A DNA stretch of 64,000 nucleotides from Bacteroidetes bacterium UKL13-3 (lineage in GTDB: Bacteria; Bacteroidota; Bacteroidia; UKL13-3), in assembly GCA_001602415.1 (NCBI GenBank), contig CP012155.1:2040223-2104222 (forward strand), read 5' to 3'. The notes beneath the pieces are model-generated. The model ran no database searches. It was given only the letters and a program-made list of their open reading frames with translations, and was not told where the DNA came from. Shown here in pieces: positions 52,014 through 60,469 of the stretch (position 1 is the first letter of the stretch; the number at the start of each line of letters is the position of its first letter). The translations under genes and the position numbers were made by a program.

Positions 52014-53198
52014 CTACCGCTTTATCCCATTAAACGAATTCATCTTTGTTCGTTTAAAATCGGTTCCTACTGCCCTTGCAACGGCTTCGTCTCCGTAGCG
52101 TTTTCGTATTTTATCCATTGCCATATATAACTGAATTTGTTCGGGTGTTTGATCAAAGAGATTGTATTGATGTCCGCCTTGCACCAGGTGACTAAATTTT
52201 ATTCCAATCAGTCGAATGAGCATTCGTTTTTGATAAAGCTTATCAAACAATTCTTTTACTTTATCTATCAGAATGTGATCGAGTGAAGTATAGGTAATAC
52301 GAGCCTGCATGGTATAGGTATTAAAATCGGAATAGCGAATTTTAACCGTAACACAAGCCGTTAATTTTTGTTCGCTGCGCAATTGGTAGGCTAACTTTTC
52401 CGTCATACCAATGAGCAGTCCTTTCAGCATTTTCACATCAATGGTATCCTGTTCAAAGGTGCGTTCGGTAGAAATAGATTTCCGCTCCGAGTATGGCACC
52501 ACAGGCGAATTATCAATCCCTTGTGCTTTACGCCAAATTACCGAGCCATTATCGCCCAATACTTGTTGCAATAACTCCATGGGCATTTCCTGTAACGTTC
52601 GAATCCACATCACACCCATACCACGTAAAAGCTGATACGTTTTATCGCCCACCATTGGAATTTTTTTGATGGATAGTGGCGCTAAAAACTCCTTCTCCGT
52701 TCCAAACAAAATTTCTTTTTGGCCGTTGGGTTTGGCTTCGCCCGTTCCCACTTTAGATACCGTTTTATTAGCCGACATGGCAAACGAAATAGGCAAGTTG
52801 GTTTCTCTGATGATGCGTTGACGAAGTTCGGTAGCTAGTTTATAGCAACCAAAAAACTTATCCATTCCAGTAAGGTCCATGTAAAATTCATCAATGGATG
52901 TTTTTTCATACATGGGAACTTCTTCGGCTATAATTTCGGTAATCATGTTTGAGTATTTACTGTACTCAGACGTATCGCCTCGCACAATAATAGCTTCGGG
53001 ACAAAGTAACCTAGCCTGACGCATGGGCATGGCCGAATGAATACCAAACTCGCGGGCTTCGTAACTACACGAAGCTACAACACCTCTATCGCTTGAGCCG
53101 CCCACAAGCACAGGTTTACCAATAAGTTTCGGGTTTACCAGTCGTTCCACCGAAACAAAAAACGAGTCGAGATCAATATGTACGATACTGTGGTTCAT
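52014..53198 (-). CDS. dinB: DNA polymerase IV (Y-family)
   Basis: The 394-residue translesion polymerase has the Y-family motifs HIDLDSFFVSVERLVNPKLI, GGSSDRGVVASCSYEAREFG, YEKTSIDEFYMDLTG (the catalytic Asp-Glu) and SFAMSANKTVSKVGTGEAKP, then the little-finger domain with SISTERTFEQDT. It lies upstream of dnaE on the same strand, 235 bases away, with the heptamer array between. In Bacteroidota these two usually follow a LexA/S24-like gene; none is found here. Two dyads upstream (53484-53532) are candidate operators. Confidence 0.95.
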   Translation of the reverse strand: MNHSIVHIDLDSFFVSVERLVNPKLIGKPVLVGGSSDRGVVASCSYEAREFGIHSAMPMRQARLLCPEAIIVRGDTSEYSKYSNMITEIIAEEVPMYEKTSIDEFYMDLTGMDKFFGCYKLATELRQRIIRETNLPISFAMSANKTVSKVGTGEAKPNGQKEILFGTEKEFLAPLSIKKIPMVGDKTYQLLRGMGVMWIRTLQEMPMELLQQVLGDNGSVIWRKAQGIDNSPVVPYSERKSISTERTFEQDTIDVKMLKGLLIGMTEKLAYQLRSEQKLTACVTVKIRYSDFNTYTMQARITYTSLDHILIDKVKELFDKLYQKRMLIRLIGIKFSHLVQGGHQYNLFDQTPEQIQLYMAMDKIRKRYGDEAVARAVGTDFKRTKMNSFNGIKR

Positions 53199-53483
53199 TG
53201 ATAGTACCGATAGCTTTTAGGATTAATTGTTGTGTGTAAATACCCGTTCATCACCGCTGCGCAACGTATAGCATAATGCAACCATCGAAAAGAGTATACA
53301 GTTCCACGCGTTGCGCTGCGGCAAAAAACATTGTCCATTTCAGATTAAAGATGGCAGAATACTAGGTAACAAGCAACCGCTATTTAACGTCATCAACCAA
53401 TTACTCCCGATAGTCATCGAGACAAGTATTTACCATCTCTCGTAATCAATCAAAAATTTCACTTGCAAGATTACTACATTTTT
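53199..53483. other. intergenic region upstream of dinB
   Basis: No gene or clear repeat is recognised in this part of the 446-base gap between dinB and GT39; the regulatory dyads and a heptamer array follow. The leftward dinB promoter should be here or at the dyads. Confidence 0.5.
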
Positions 53484-53532
53484 TAGTATTGCAATGCTAA
53501 TTTTTTTAGTATTTCATAAACAGTTGAAATAC
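53484..53532. promoter_or_regulatory. candidate operator pair upstream of dinB-dnaE
   Basis: TAGTATTGCAATGCTA (53484-53499) is a 16-base dyad with one mismatched pair. GTATTTCA and TGAAATAC (53509-53516 and 53525-53532) form a perfect eight-base inverted repeat. TTTTTTAGTATT occurs twice across them. They could bind a dimeric repressor of the lesion-bypass genes; this is inference from position. Confidence 0.45.
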
Positions 53533-53577
53533 CAAAGTTTACCCAACATTGGAGTTGAGTTCAGGTAAGTAAGTAAA

Positions 53578-53627
53578 CCAACAGCCAATAGGCCGATACC
53601 TAAAAGCTCCCCACCAATAGCTAACTC
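53578..53627. repeat. degenerate 7-bp array (unit CCAATAG)
   Basis: The 7-mers CCAACAG, CCAATAG, then after one extra base CCGATAC, CTAAAAG, CTCCCCA, CCAATAG and CTAACTC precede the glycosyltransferase start. CCAATAGCTAA at 53614 is the reverse complement of part of the array at 20024-20065. Confidence 0.6.
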
Positions 53628-53644
53628 CAAACTTTTTCGTAACA

Positions 53645-55108
53645 TTGCCAATAGTGAAATGGAATTCAACATATAATATGATTCTAGCAGTGCTGGTACT
53701 GCTTATTATGAGTTATTTCTCAATATTTCACCAATTAGACAAACAACCCATGCAACTGTGGGACGAATCGAGCTACGCACTAAATGCTCAGGAAATGCTG
53801 GAACGGAAAAATCCATTTGAAATGTATTTACTTGGCGAGCCCGAATTGTATAATACCAAACCTCCTTTTGCAATTTGGTGCATGGCTATAAGCATTCATT
53901 TTATAGGATTGAATGAATTGGGGGCACGCTTACCAGCCGCTTTATTTGCGTTGTTTGCAGTAGTACTTCTCTTTTATATTTCATACCGTTACACTCAAAA
54001 CGGCTTTTATGCATTGTTCCCACCTCTTATTTTATTAAGTTCAACAGGTTTTATCAGTGAGCATATTGCACGAACAGGTGATACTGACAGCATACTAGCC
54101 TTTTGGATTTTAGCACAATGTGTAGCGATCTTCTTATATACTACCCTTGCTGAAGGAAATCAAAAATACTTACTCATAGCTGCAATCTGTTTTACAATGG
54201 GGTGTTTTACAAAAGGTATAGCAGGTTTTAGCGCGATTCCAGGCATCATTGCTTGGCTTATATATACCCAAAAGTTACGCAGCATATTTACTCAAAGAGA
54301 ATTTTATGTTGGCGTAACCATCTTTATCATTATAGTTCCGGGCTACTATCTATTCAGAAATTATTTAACCCCCGGATATTTAGATACTGTTTATCGTTTT
54401 GAAGTTGGAGGAAGATTGTGGCAGCAAGAATTTTTAAATCCTGAAAAACGACCGTTCTACTATTATTACCAATCAATGATTATGAATGAAAGGCTCATTA
54501 CGTGGGTTTTTATATTACCCGTTTCCATCATTGTGCTGCTGCGATCGGCCAAAAATAATTTGCAACAACTCGGTATGCTATTTTTATTTGGGCTGATTTC
54601 AGTGTCGGTTATATTGGCGTTATCCTCTACAAAATTATTTTGGCATGATGCTCCGCTATACCCTCTTATTGCAGGAGTTATCGGAATTTCCTTTTTACTA
54701 CTCATCAAAAAAATTGAATCGCATCAACTATTATTATTGGTAATAGGCATAACATGTTGGCCGTACTATACAGTTGTATACAATAACATAAAAAATCCGC
54801 TCTCTTCACATTTTCCATCTTTCTTAAAAAATATTAGAACCAATAAATACTCAACAGATAGTCTTGTTGTAATTAATGCCGACCCAAACTTCCCACTTCA
54901 TTTTTACGCCAAACAACAAACGTTAAGCGGCAAATATCTTGAAATAAAACATCCAATGAGTGAAAGCCTTATACCAAATATGCTCATCATTACCGAGAAG
55001 TATGCGCGTGAAGTTGACGTGAATAAACGGTTTATTTTAGATACATTAGCGCAACAAGATGAATGCAGATTATACCGAATTATAGCTTTGAGAGAGGATA
55101 ATAACTAA
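53645..55108 (+). CDS. glycosyltransferase family 39 (ArnT/PMT-like membrane enzyme)
   Basis: The 487-residue polytopic protein has about ten membrane helices. The first periplasmic loop contains MQLWDESSYALNAQEMLERK, the catalytic Asp-Glu of the GT-C fold, and LYNTKPPFAIWCMAISIHFI (KPP motif), as in ArnT-like enzymes that use polyprenyl-phosphate sugars. GTRPARLPAALFALFAV-like helices follow. It probably adds a sugar to a surface lipid or protein; the acceptor is unknown. Start codons available are TTG 53645, GTG 53654 and ATG 53678; all give the same first helix, so the start is open. It ends three bases before lolD. Confidence 0.85.
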   Translation: MPIVKWNSTYNMILAVLVLLIMSYFSIFHQLDKQPMQLWDESSYALNAQEMLERKNPFEMYLLGEPELYNTKPPFAIWCMAISIHFIGLNELGARLPAALFALFAVVLLFYISYRYTQNGFYALFPPLILLSSTGFISEHIARTGDTDSILAFWILAQCVAIFLYTTLAEGNQKYLLIAAICFTMGCFTKGIAGFSAIPGIIAWLIYTQKLRSIFTQREFYVGVTIFIIIVPGYYLFRNYLTPGYLDTVYRFEVGGRLWQQEFLNPEKRPFYYYYQSMIMNERLITWVFILPVSIIVLLRSAKNNLQQLGMLFLFGLISVSVILALSSTKLFWHDAPLYPLIAGVIGISFLLLIKKIESHQLLLLVIGITCWPYYTVVYNNIKNPLSSHFPSFLKNIRTNKYSTDSLVVINADPNFPLHFYAKQQTLSGKYLEIKHPMSESLIPNMLIITEKYAREVDVNKRFILDTLAQQDECRLYRIIALREDNN

Positions 55109-55111
55109 CAT

Positions 55112-55762
55112 ATGATTACCACCAACGGAATAATAAAAAACTACAACGGCTTGCAAGTGCTTAAAGGTATCAATCTGCATATTGAAGCAGGTGAAATTGT
55201 ATCCATTGTAGGAGCCAGTGGTGCAGGTAAAACTACTCTACTGCAAATATTGGGAACATTGGATAAACCCGATAACGGAACCATCAGCATTGCTGGCACC
55301 GATGTAACCAAACTCAAACAAAAAAGCCTCTCGGCATTTCGCAACAAGGAAATAGGTTTTGTGTTTCAGTTTCACCAATTGTTACCTGAGTTTACCGCAT
55401 TCGAAAATGTGTGCATTCCGGCATGGATTGCTAAAACAACAAAATCGGTAGCCGAAAAAAGAGCCAAAGAATTATTGGATTATTTAGGACTAAGTAACCG
55501 CATTAAACACAAGCCCTCCGAACTTTCGGGAGGCGAACAACAGCGAGTAGCCGTGGCACGGGCACTAATGAATACACCATCTGTTTTGCTTGCTGATGAA
55601 CCCAGCGGTAATTTGGATTCAAGAAATGCACAAGAACTACACGACTTGTTTTTTAAGTTAAGAGATGAATTTAAACAAACATTTGTAATTGTAACACACA
55701 ATGAAGAACTAGCCAACCGGGCCGACCGTAAATTGACGATTAAGGATGGAGTAATTGTTTAA
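55112..55762 (+). CDS. lolD: lipoprotein-releasing ABC transporter ATPase LolD-type
   Basis: LolD powers release of outer-membrane lipoproteins from the inner membrane through LolC/E. The 216-residue ATPase has Walker [14 protein letters not shown]-loop [20 protein letters not shown], signature [17 protein letters not shown], Walker [13 protein letters not shown] and H-loop [24 protein letters not shown] is typical of LolD. The transmembrane partner (lolCE) is not in the window. It follows GT39 by three bases and probably shares its message. With lgt it handles the lipoproteins encoded here. Confidence 0.9.
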   Translation: MITTNGIIKNYNGLQVLKGINLHIEAGEIVSIVGASGAGKTTLLQILGTLDKPDNGTISIAGTDVTKLKQKSLSAFRNKEIGFVFQFHQLLPEFTAFENVCIPAWIAKTTKSVAEKRAKELLDYLGLSNRIKHKPSELSGGEQQRVAVARALMNTPSVLLADEPSGNLDSRNAQELHDLFFKLRDEFKQTFVIVTHNEELANRADRKLTIKDGVIV

Positions 55763-55783
55763 TATGTAGTATATTTGAATTTG

Positions 55784-55966
55784 ATGATTCGCTCTGTAAA
55801 AAAATATAATTTAGGACAAGAACCTGAATCTGATCTTGAGTTTTGGTTAACCCAAACACCAAATCAGCGCTTAGCTGCATTAGAAAAGATAAGAGAAAGA
55901 CACTTTCAATTTTTTATGAATGGAAATAGGCCAAGATTTCAAAGAATTTATAGAATTATTAAATAA
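55784..55966 (+). CDS. small conserved protein, partner of the nucleotidyltransferase
   Basis: This 60-residue protein reads MIRSVKKYNLGQEPESDLEF, then WLTQTPNQRLAALEKIRERH and FQFFMNGNRPRFQRIYRII. The pattern WLTQTPxQRLxALExIR is a short helical domain repeatedly found directly before MNT-type nucleotidyltransferase genes in many bacteria. It could be the regulatory or toxin-like partner; its function is not established to my knowledge. The start is the ATG at 55784; TTG and ATG codons slightly upstream are less likely. It overlaps the next gene by 47 bases in another frame, a strong sign of coupling. Confidence 0.75.
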   Translation: MIRSVKKYNLGQEPESDLEFWLTQTPNQRLAALEKIRERHFQFFMNGNRPRFQRIYRIIK

Positions 55967-56366
55967 GCATAAGGTGCAATATATGGTTGTTGGAGGTTAT
56001 GCCGTTGCTTTGTATGGCTTCCCACGTTATACCGGTGATATTGACTTTTGGATTAAGCCCGACAAATTGAATGCACAACATATTGTTGATGCGCTTATTG
56101 ATTTTGGATTTGGTGCTGTGGATATCGCTGTAAGTGATTTTGAGACAGAAAACAAGGTCATACAACTTGGGGTTCCCCCTAACCGTATAGATATTTTAAC
56201 TTCTGTTGATGGGCTTACTTTCGAAGAAAGTTGGAACCAGAAGGAAGTAATTCAAACTGAAGGGGCGCTCATAAACTATATATCGTTACATCACCTGCGT
56301 TTAAACAAAGCTTCTTCAAATAGAGAAAAGGATCAACTCGATTTGAAAAACCTTCCTAAAGCCTGA
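55920..56366 (+). CDS. nucleotidyltransferase (AbiEii/DUF6036-like, MNT fold)
   Basis: This 148-residue protein has YMVVGGYAVALYGFPRYTGD and IDFWIK, the GG-x-AV start and the D-x-D catalytic pair of the DNA polymerase beta-like nucleotidyltransferase fold. RIDILTSVDGL gives the third acidic residue, and the C-terminal YISLHHLRLNKASSNREKDQ fits DUF6036. Relatives act as antitoxins or toxins that modify tRNA or proteins with nucleotides. With the overlapping small gene it forms a two-gene unit between lolD and recQ. A toxin-antitoxin role is plausible but not shown. Confidence 0.85.
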   Translation: MEIGQDFKEFIELLNKHKVQYMVVGGYAVALYGFPRYTGDIDFWIKPDKLNAQHIVDALIDFGFGAVDIAVSDFETENKVIQLGVPPNRIDILTSVDGLTFEESWNQKEVIQTEGALINYISLHHLRLNKASSNREKDQLDLKNLPKA

Positions 56367-56371
56367 TTGCA

Positions 56372-58276
56372 TTGTCAATCCACGAAATACTTAAACAATA
56401 CTGGGGATACGAAGAATTTCGCCCGCTGCAACAAGAGATTATTGAATCGGTGTTGAGTGGAAAAGATACGCTTGCGTTGTTACCAACCGGTGGCGGAAAA
56501 TCTATTTGTTTTCAGGTTCCTGCAATGGCTAAAGATGGATTGTGTATTGTGGTATCGCCACTCATTGCTTTAATGAAAGATCAAGTAGAAAATCTCAAAA
56601 AAAGAGATATTAAAGCTGTTGCGATTTATTCGGGCATGAGTTACCGCGAAATCAATTATACACTTGATAATTGTATTCATGGCGATATTAAATTTTTATA
56701 CCTCTCACCCGAACGATTGAAAAGTGATTTGGTAAGAGAGCGAATAATACAGATGAATATCTGTTTGTTAGCAATTGATGAGGCGCATTGCATCTCTCAA
56801 TGGGGTTATGATTTTAGACCAGAGTATTTACAAATTGCCGAGATAAGAGAAATAATAAAAGGTATTCCGGTGCTTGCATTAACTGCCACTGCACCCCCCG
56901 AAGTAGTAAAGGACATTCAGGCGCAACTGAAATTTCCGCAACCAAACGTTTATGTAAAAAGTTTTACCCGTAAAAATATTGCTTATGTGGTTAATAATTC
57001 GGAGGATAAAAACCAACGGATGTTGCATATTTTATCTAAGGTAAATGGTAGCGGATTGGTATATGTTCGGAATCGTAGAAAAACACAAGAAATAGCATAT
57101 CTATTAACCAAAAACAGAATCAGTGCCGACTATTACCACGCAGGTTTACCGCACGAAGTACGAAACAAAAAACAAGAAGATTGGATTAAAAATAAAACCC
57201 GAATTATGGTTTGTACCAATGCTTTTGGAATGGGAATAGATAAGCCTGATGTGCGTATTGTAGTACATTACGAAATGCCCGAGTCGCTCGAATCATACTA
57301 TCAAGAAGCAGGAAGAGCCGGAAGAGATGAGAAAAAATCATTTGCAGTATTATTGTTTAACTACGCAGATGAATTGGAAGCATTGAAACGATTGGAAGCC
57401 AGCTTCCCACCAGAAAAAGAAATTAGACGAGTTTATCAAGCATTGTGCAACTACTATCAAATTCCAATTGGAGTGAGCGTTGATAGAAGTTTTGATTTCG
57501 ACATCATCGACTTTGTAAAAAAGTTTAACCTCGAAACTACAGTTGCCTACCCAGCATTGCGTATCTTAGAACAAACTGATTTGGTTTCGTTAACCGAAAG
57601 TTTTTACGAACCATCCAAAATAAAATTCATGATGGGACAAGGTTTGTTGTATAAGTTTCAGGTAGAACATCCGCATCAAGATGCATTTATTAAATTATTG
57701 TTGCGTAGTTACGGTGGGGTGTTTGATCAATACATTACCATCAGTGAAAAGCTCCTCGCACAACGAGAGAAGCAAGATGAAAAAACACTGCGCAAACAAC
57801 TTATTCAATTGCATCAATTGGGTGTTGTAGATTACCAACCTCAAAAAGATCAACCCCAACTTACCTTTCTCAATCACCGTGTTGATGCGGAAACGATAGA
57901 CTTTCGTAAATCATTATTGCAAAAACGTAAACAAACAGCCACCATTAAGCTACATGCAATGTTGGATTATGCAAAGAACAGTGTAATGTGTAGAAGTAAA
58001 AAAATCGTTTCGTACTTTGATGAGTTTAGTAGCGAAGATTGTGGTGTGTGCGATGTGTGCTTGTTGCGAAAAAAAATAGAACTCTCAAACGAAGAATTTA
58101 TACAACTGATGAACGCAATTGAAGAGGCTACATTCGGCAAACCAGTATTGCTAGATGCTTTGGTTAAACACCTTACAAATTTTCACCAAGAAAAAATTTT
58201 AGAAACCGTTCGCTATTTGCTTGATAACGATAAATTGCGCTACAATTCAACACAACAATTGGAGTGGAAAAAATAA
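56372..58276 (+). CDS. recQ: ATP-dependent DNA helicase RecQ
   Basis: This 634-residue 3'-5' helicase works in recombination and fork repair. It has motif I LLPTGGGKSICFQVPA, the DEAH box LAIDEAHCISQWGYDFRPEY, motif III TATAPP and motif VI QEAGRAGRDEKK. The RecQ zinc-binding cysteines are seen near residue 545-570 (MCRSKKIVSYFDEF, CGVCDVCL), and the winged-helix region follows. A classic HRDC is not obvious at the end. Length is slightly above E. coli (609). It starts at TTG 56372, five bases after the nucleotidyltransferase stop, and overlaps the next gene by 13 bases. Confidence 0.96.
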   Translation: MSIHEILKQYWGYEEFRPLQQEIIESVLSGKDTLALLPTGGGKSICFQVPAMAKDGLCIVVSPLIALMKDQVENLKKRDIKAVAIYSGMSYREINYTLDNCIHGDIKFLYLSPERLKSDLVRERIIQMNICLLAIDEAHCISQWGYDFRPEYLQIAEIREIIKGIPVLALTATAPPEVVKDIQAQLKFPQPNVYVKSFTRKNIAYVVNNSEDKNQRMLHILSKVNGSGLVYVRNRRKTQEIAYLLTKNRISADYYHAGLPHEVRNKKQEDWIKNKTRIMVCTNAFGMGIDKPDVRIVVHYEMPESLESYYQEAGRAGRDEKKSFAVLLFNYADELEALKRLEASFPPEKEIRRVYQALCNYYQIPIGVSVDRSFDFDIIDFVKKFNLETTVAYPALRILEQTDLVSLTESFYEPSKIKFMMGQGLLYKFQVEHPHQDAFIKLLLRSYGGVFDQYITISEKLLAQREKQDEKTLRKQLIQLHQLGVVDYQPQKDQPQLTFLNHRVDAETIDFRKSLLQKRKQTATIKLHAMLDYAKNSVMCRSKKIVSYFDEFSSEDCGVCDVCLLRKKIELSNEEFIQLMNAIEEATFGKPVLLDALVKHLTNFHQEKILETVRYLLDNDKLRYNSTQQLEWKK

Positions 58277-59367
58277 GAACCCATATTAGTTTTACTGTAA
58301 CCAACGATTTATCTTACGACCAACGTATGATGCGAATTTGCAATACACTTGTTGATGCAGGATATGAAGTTGAACTGATTGGTAGAAAACGTAAAAACTC
58401 TACTCCTCTCGAAACAAAAAAATATAAACAAACATGGCTAAACTGCTGGTTTTCGAAAGGCAAAATGTTTTACATAGAGTATAATATTCGTTTGTTTTTT
58501 TACTTATTGTTTTCCAACACTGATGTGCTTTCTGCAATAGACCTAGATACATTATTGCCCAATACCATTGTTTCTAAAATTAGAAGTAAAAATTTGGCAT
58601 TTGATGCACATGAATATTTTACTGAAGTCCCGGAAGTATATAACAGAAAGCTTATAAGATACATTTGGAGTAGCATAGGTAATATGTGCATTACACATGT
58701 TGATACAGCCTATACGGTAGGGCCGGAACTTGCCGAAATCTTTACCCAAAAATACCATAAGAAGTTTGATGTAATCAGAAATGTGCCACTGTTGGAAGAA
58801 ATAAAACAACTGGTAAACAAACCACAACCACCCATTATATTTTACCAAGGAGACATTAATGAAGGGCGAGGGTTGGAACAAATCATCAGAGCAATGCCAT
58901 CCATCAATGCACAATTGCACATTGCCGGAGAAGGACCTCTGTTAAGTAAACTTCAACAAATGGCACAGTCGTTAAATCTTACCCATAAAATTACTTTTTT
59001 AGGATACGTTAAACCTTATAATTTACCCGAATTACTGGCACAAGCAACCGTTGGATTGAATATTTTAGAGAATAAAGGATTGAGTTACCACTACTCATTG
59101 TCCAATAAATTTTTCGCCTACATTCATGCCGAATTACCTCAAGTATGTGCACCATTTCCTGAGTATCTTCACATTAATCTAACACATGAAGTTGCTGCTT
59201 TGTGCGAGTGTTCAACAACAGCCCTAATAGATACGATAAATGACCTATTGTATGATTCAAGCAGATACAGCAAATTGCAGCAAAATTGCAGGTTAGCCAA
59301 ACAACAGTATAATTGGCAGGCTGAATCGCAACACTTAATTCAATTGTACCAAAATGTTATCTCCTAA
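58264..59367 (+). CDS. glycosyltransferase (GT-B fold, group 1)
   Basis: This 367-residue enzyme has the N-terminal acceptor domain THISFTVTNDLSYDQRMMRI and LLPNTIVSKI, and the DAHEYFTEVPEVYNRK region common to a Bacteroidota group of GT4-type glycosyltransferases. The C-terminal domain has FYQGDINEGRGLEQIIRAMP and HIAGEGPLLSKLQQMAQSLN, the nucleotide-sugar domain. It starts at GTG 58264, inside the end of recQ. The next gene is another glycosyltransferase overlapping by 14 bases, so these two probably build one surface glycan. Substrates are unknown. Confidence 0.86.
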   Translation: MEKIRTHISFTVTNDLSYDQRMMRICNTLVDAGYEVELIGRKRKNSTPLETKKYKQTWLNCWFSKGKMFYIEYNIRLFFYLLFSNTDVLSAIDLDTLLPNTIVSKIRSKNLAFDAHEYFTEVPEVYNRKLIRYIWSSIGNMCITHVDTAYTVGPELAEIFTQKYHKKFDVIRNVPLLEEIKQLVNKPQPPIIFYQGDINEGRGLEQIIRAMPSINAQLHIAGEGPLLSKLQQMAQSLNLTHKITFLGYVKPYNLPELLAQATVGLNILENKGLSYHYSLSNKFFAYIHAELPQVCAPFPEYLHINLTHEVAALCECSTTALIDTINDLLYDSSRYSKLQQNCRLAKQQYNWQAESQHLIQLYQNVIS

Positions 59368-60469
59368 ATTGCATATTGTATCGTTTGATAACCCCTATCC
59401 GCCAAACTACGGGGGCGTGATAGATGTATTTTACAAACTCAAACATTTACATGCAGCCGGAGTGAAAATTTATTTACACGTATTTGAATACGGTCGCAAG
59501 CCCGCTAATGAATTGAACCAATTTTGCGAAAAAGTATTTTATTACCAACGCAGAAATTTTGTGAATCCTTTTATTGGAAGTTTACCCCACATTGTAAATA
59601 CCCGCAACAGCGAAGAATTACTTAAAAATTTATTGCAAGATAAACATCCCATTCTGTTTGAAGGATTGCATACGTGTTACTTCCTTAATCATCCTAAACT
59701 TGTCAATCGTAAAAAGATAGTGCGCATGCACAATATTGAGCATGAATATTATGAAAAACTTGAAGGCGTTGAACGTAATTTTTTTAAAAAATATTTCTTT
59801 TCCAAAGAATCGCAACGTTTAAAAGCGTTTGAAGATGTGTTACACTCAGCTAATTTAATTTTAGCCATTTCACCAAATGACCAAACCTACTTAAGTGCTC
59901 AATTTAAGCACACAACATACATACCTGCATTTCACCCAAATGATAGGGTTACAGCAATTCCTGGAAAAGGAGATTATGTTTTGTACCACGGAAAATTGAG
60001 TGTAGGAGAAAATGACGAGGCCGCAAAATTTTTAGTTGAACACGTATTTAGCAGGTTAAAAATACCTTTTTATATTGTTGGTGATAAACCTTCCTCAATG
60101 CTTAAAGCGCTTGTTCAGTTCCAGCCCCACATTAAAATATTTGATCATTTGAGTACCGAGCAAATTTCGGAACTTATACAAAAAGCGCACATCAACATTT
60201 TACCAACTTTTCAAAATACCGGCATCAAACTGAAGTTGATTAATGTTTTATTCCAAGGACGATTTGTGCTGGCAAACCAATTAATGGTGGCCAATACAGG
60301 CCTTGAAAAACTATGTAGTATTGCTGATACTGCAGTTGACATGATTAACGCAATTGAACAATTAATGAAAGATGAGTTTACCGCAGAGATGATTGAGGAG
60401 CGCATACAACTGCTCAGTCAGTTATTCGATAATTCAAAAAATGCGGCTACGCTAAAATCACACCTTTAA
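59354..60469 (+). CDS. glycosyltransferase (GT-B fold), partner of the preceding one
   Basis: This 371-residue protein has the start LHIVSFDNPYPPNYGGVIDV, a GT-B glycine-rich acceptor loop, and the second domain with DYVLYHGKLSVGENDEAAKF, AHINILPTFQNTGIKLKLIN and VLFQGRFVLANQLMV. The usual E-x7-E site is not clear, so it may be an atypical member. It overlaps the upstream glycosyltransferase by 14 bases and the convergent ftsE gene by four. It should act with its neighbour in glycan assembly. Sugar specificity is unknown. Confidence 0.82.
   Translation: MLSPKLHIVSFDNPYPPNYGGVIDVFYKLKHLHAAGVKIYLHVFEYGRKPANELNQFCEKVFYYQRRNFVNPFIGSLPHIVNTRNSEELLKNLLQDKHPILFEGLHTCYFLNHPKLVNRKKIVRMHNIEHEYYEKLEGVERNFFKKYFFSKESQRLKAFEDVLHSANLILAISPNDQTYLSAQFKHTTYIPAFHPNDRVTAIPGKGDYVLYHGKLSVGENDEAAKFLVEHVFSRLKIPFYIVGDKPSSMLKALVQFQPHIKIFDHLSTEQISELIQKAHINILPTFQNTGIKLKLINVLFQGRFVLANQLMVANTGLEKLCSIADTAVDMINAIEQLMKDEFTAEMIEERIQLLSQLFDNSKNAATLKSHL

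Noticed and set aside
53645-53677. A firm choice between TTG, GTG and ATG for the GT39 start
   Set aside because: All three leave the first membrane helix intact and no ribosome site decides, so the longest is listed with the others named.
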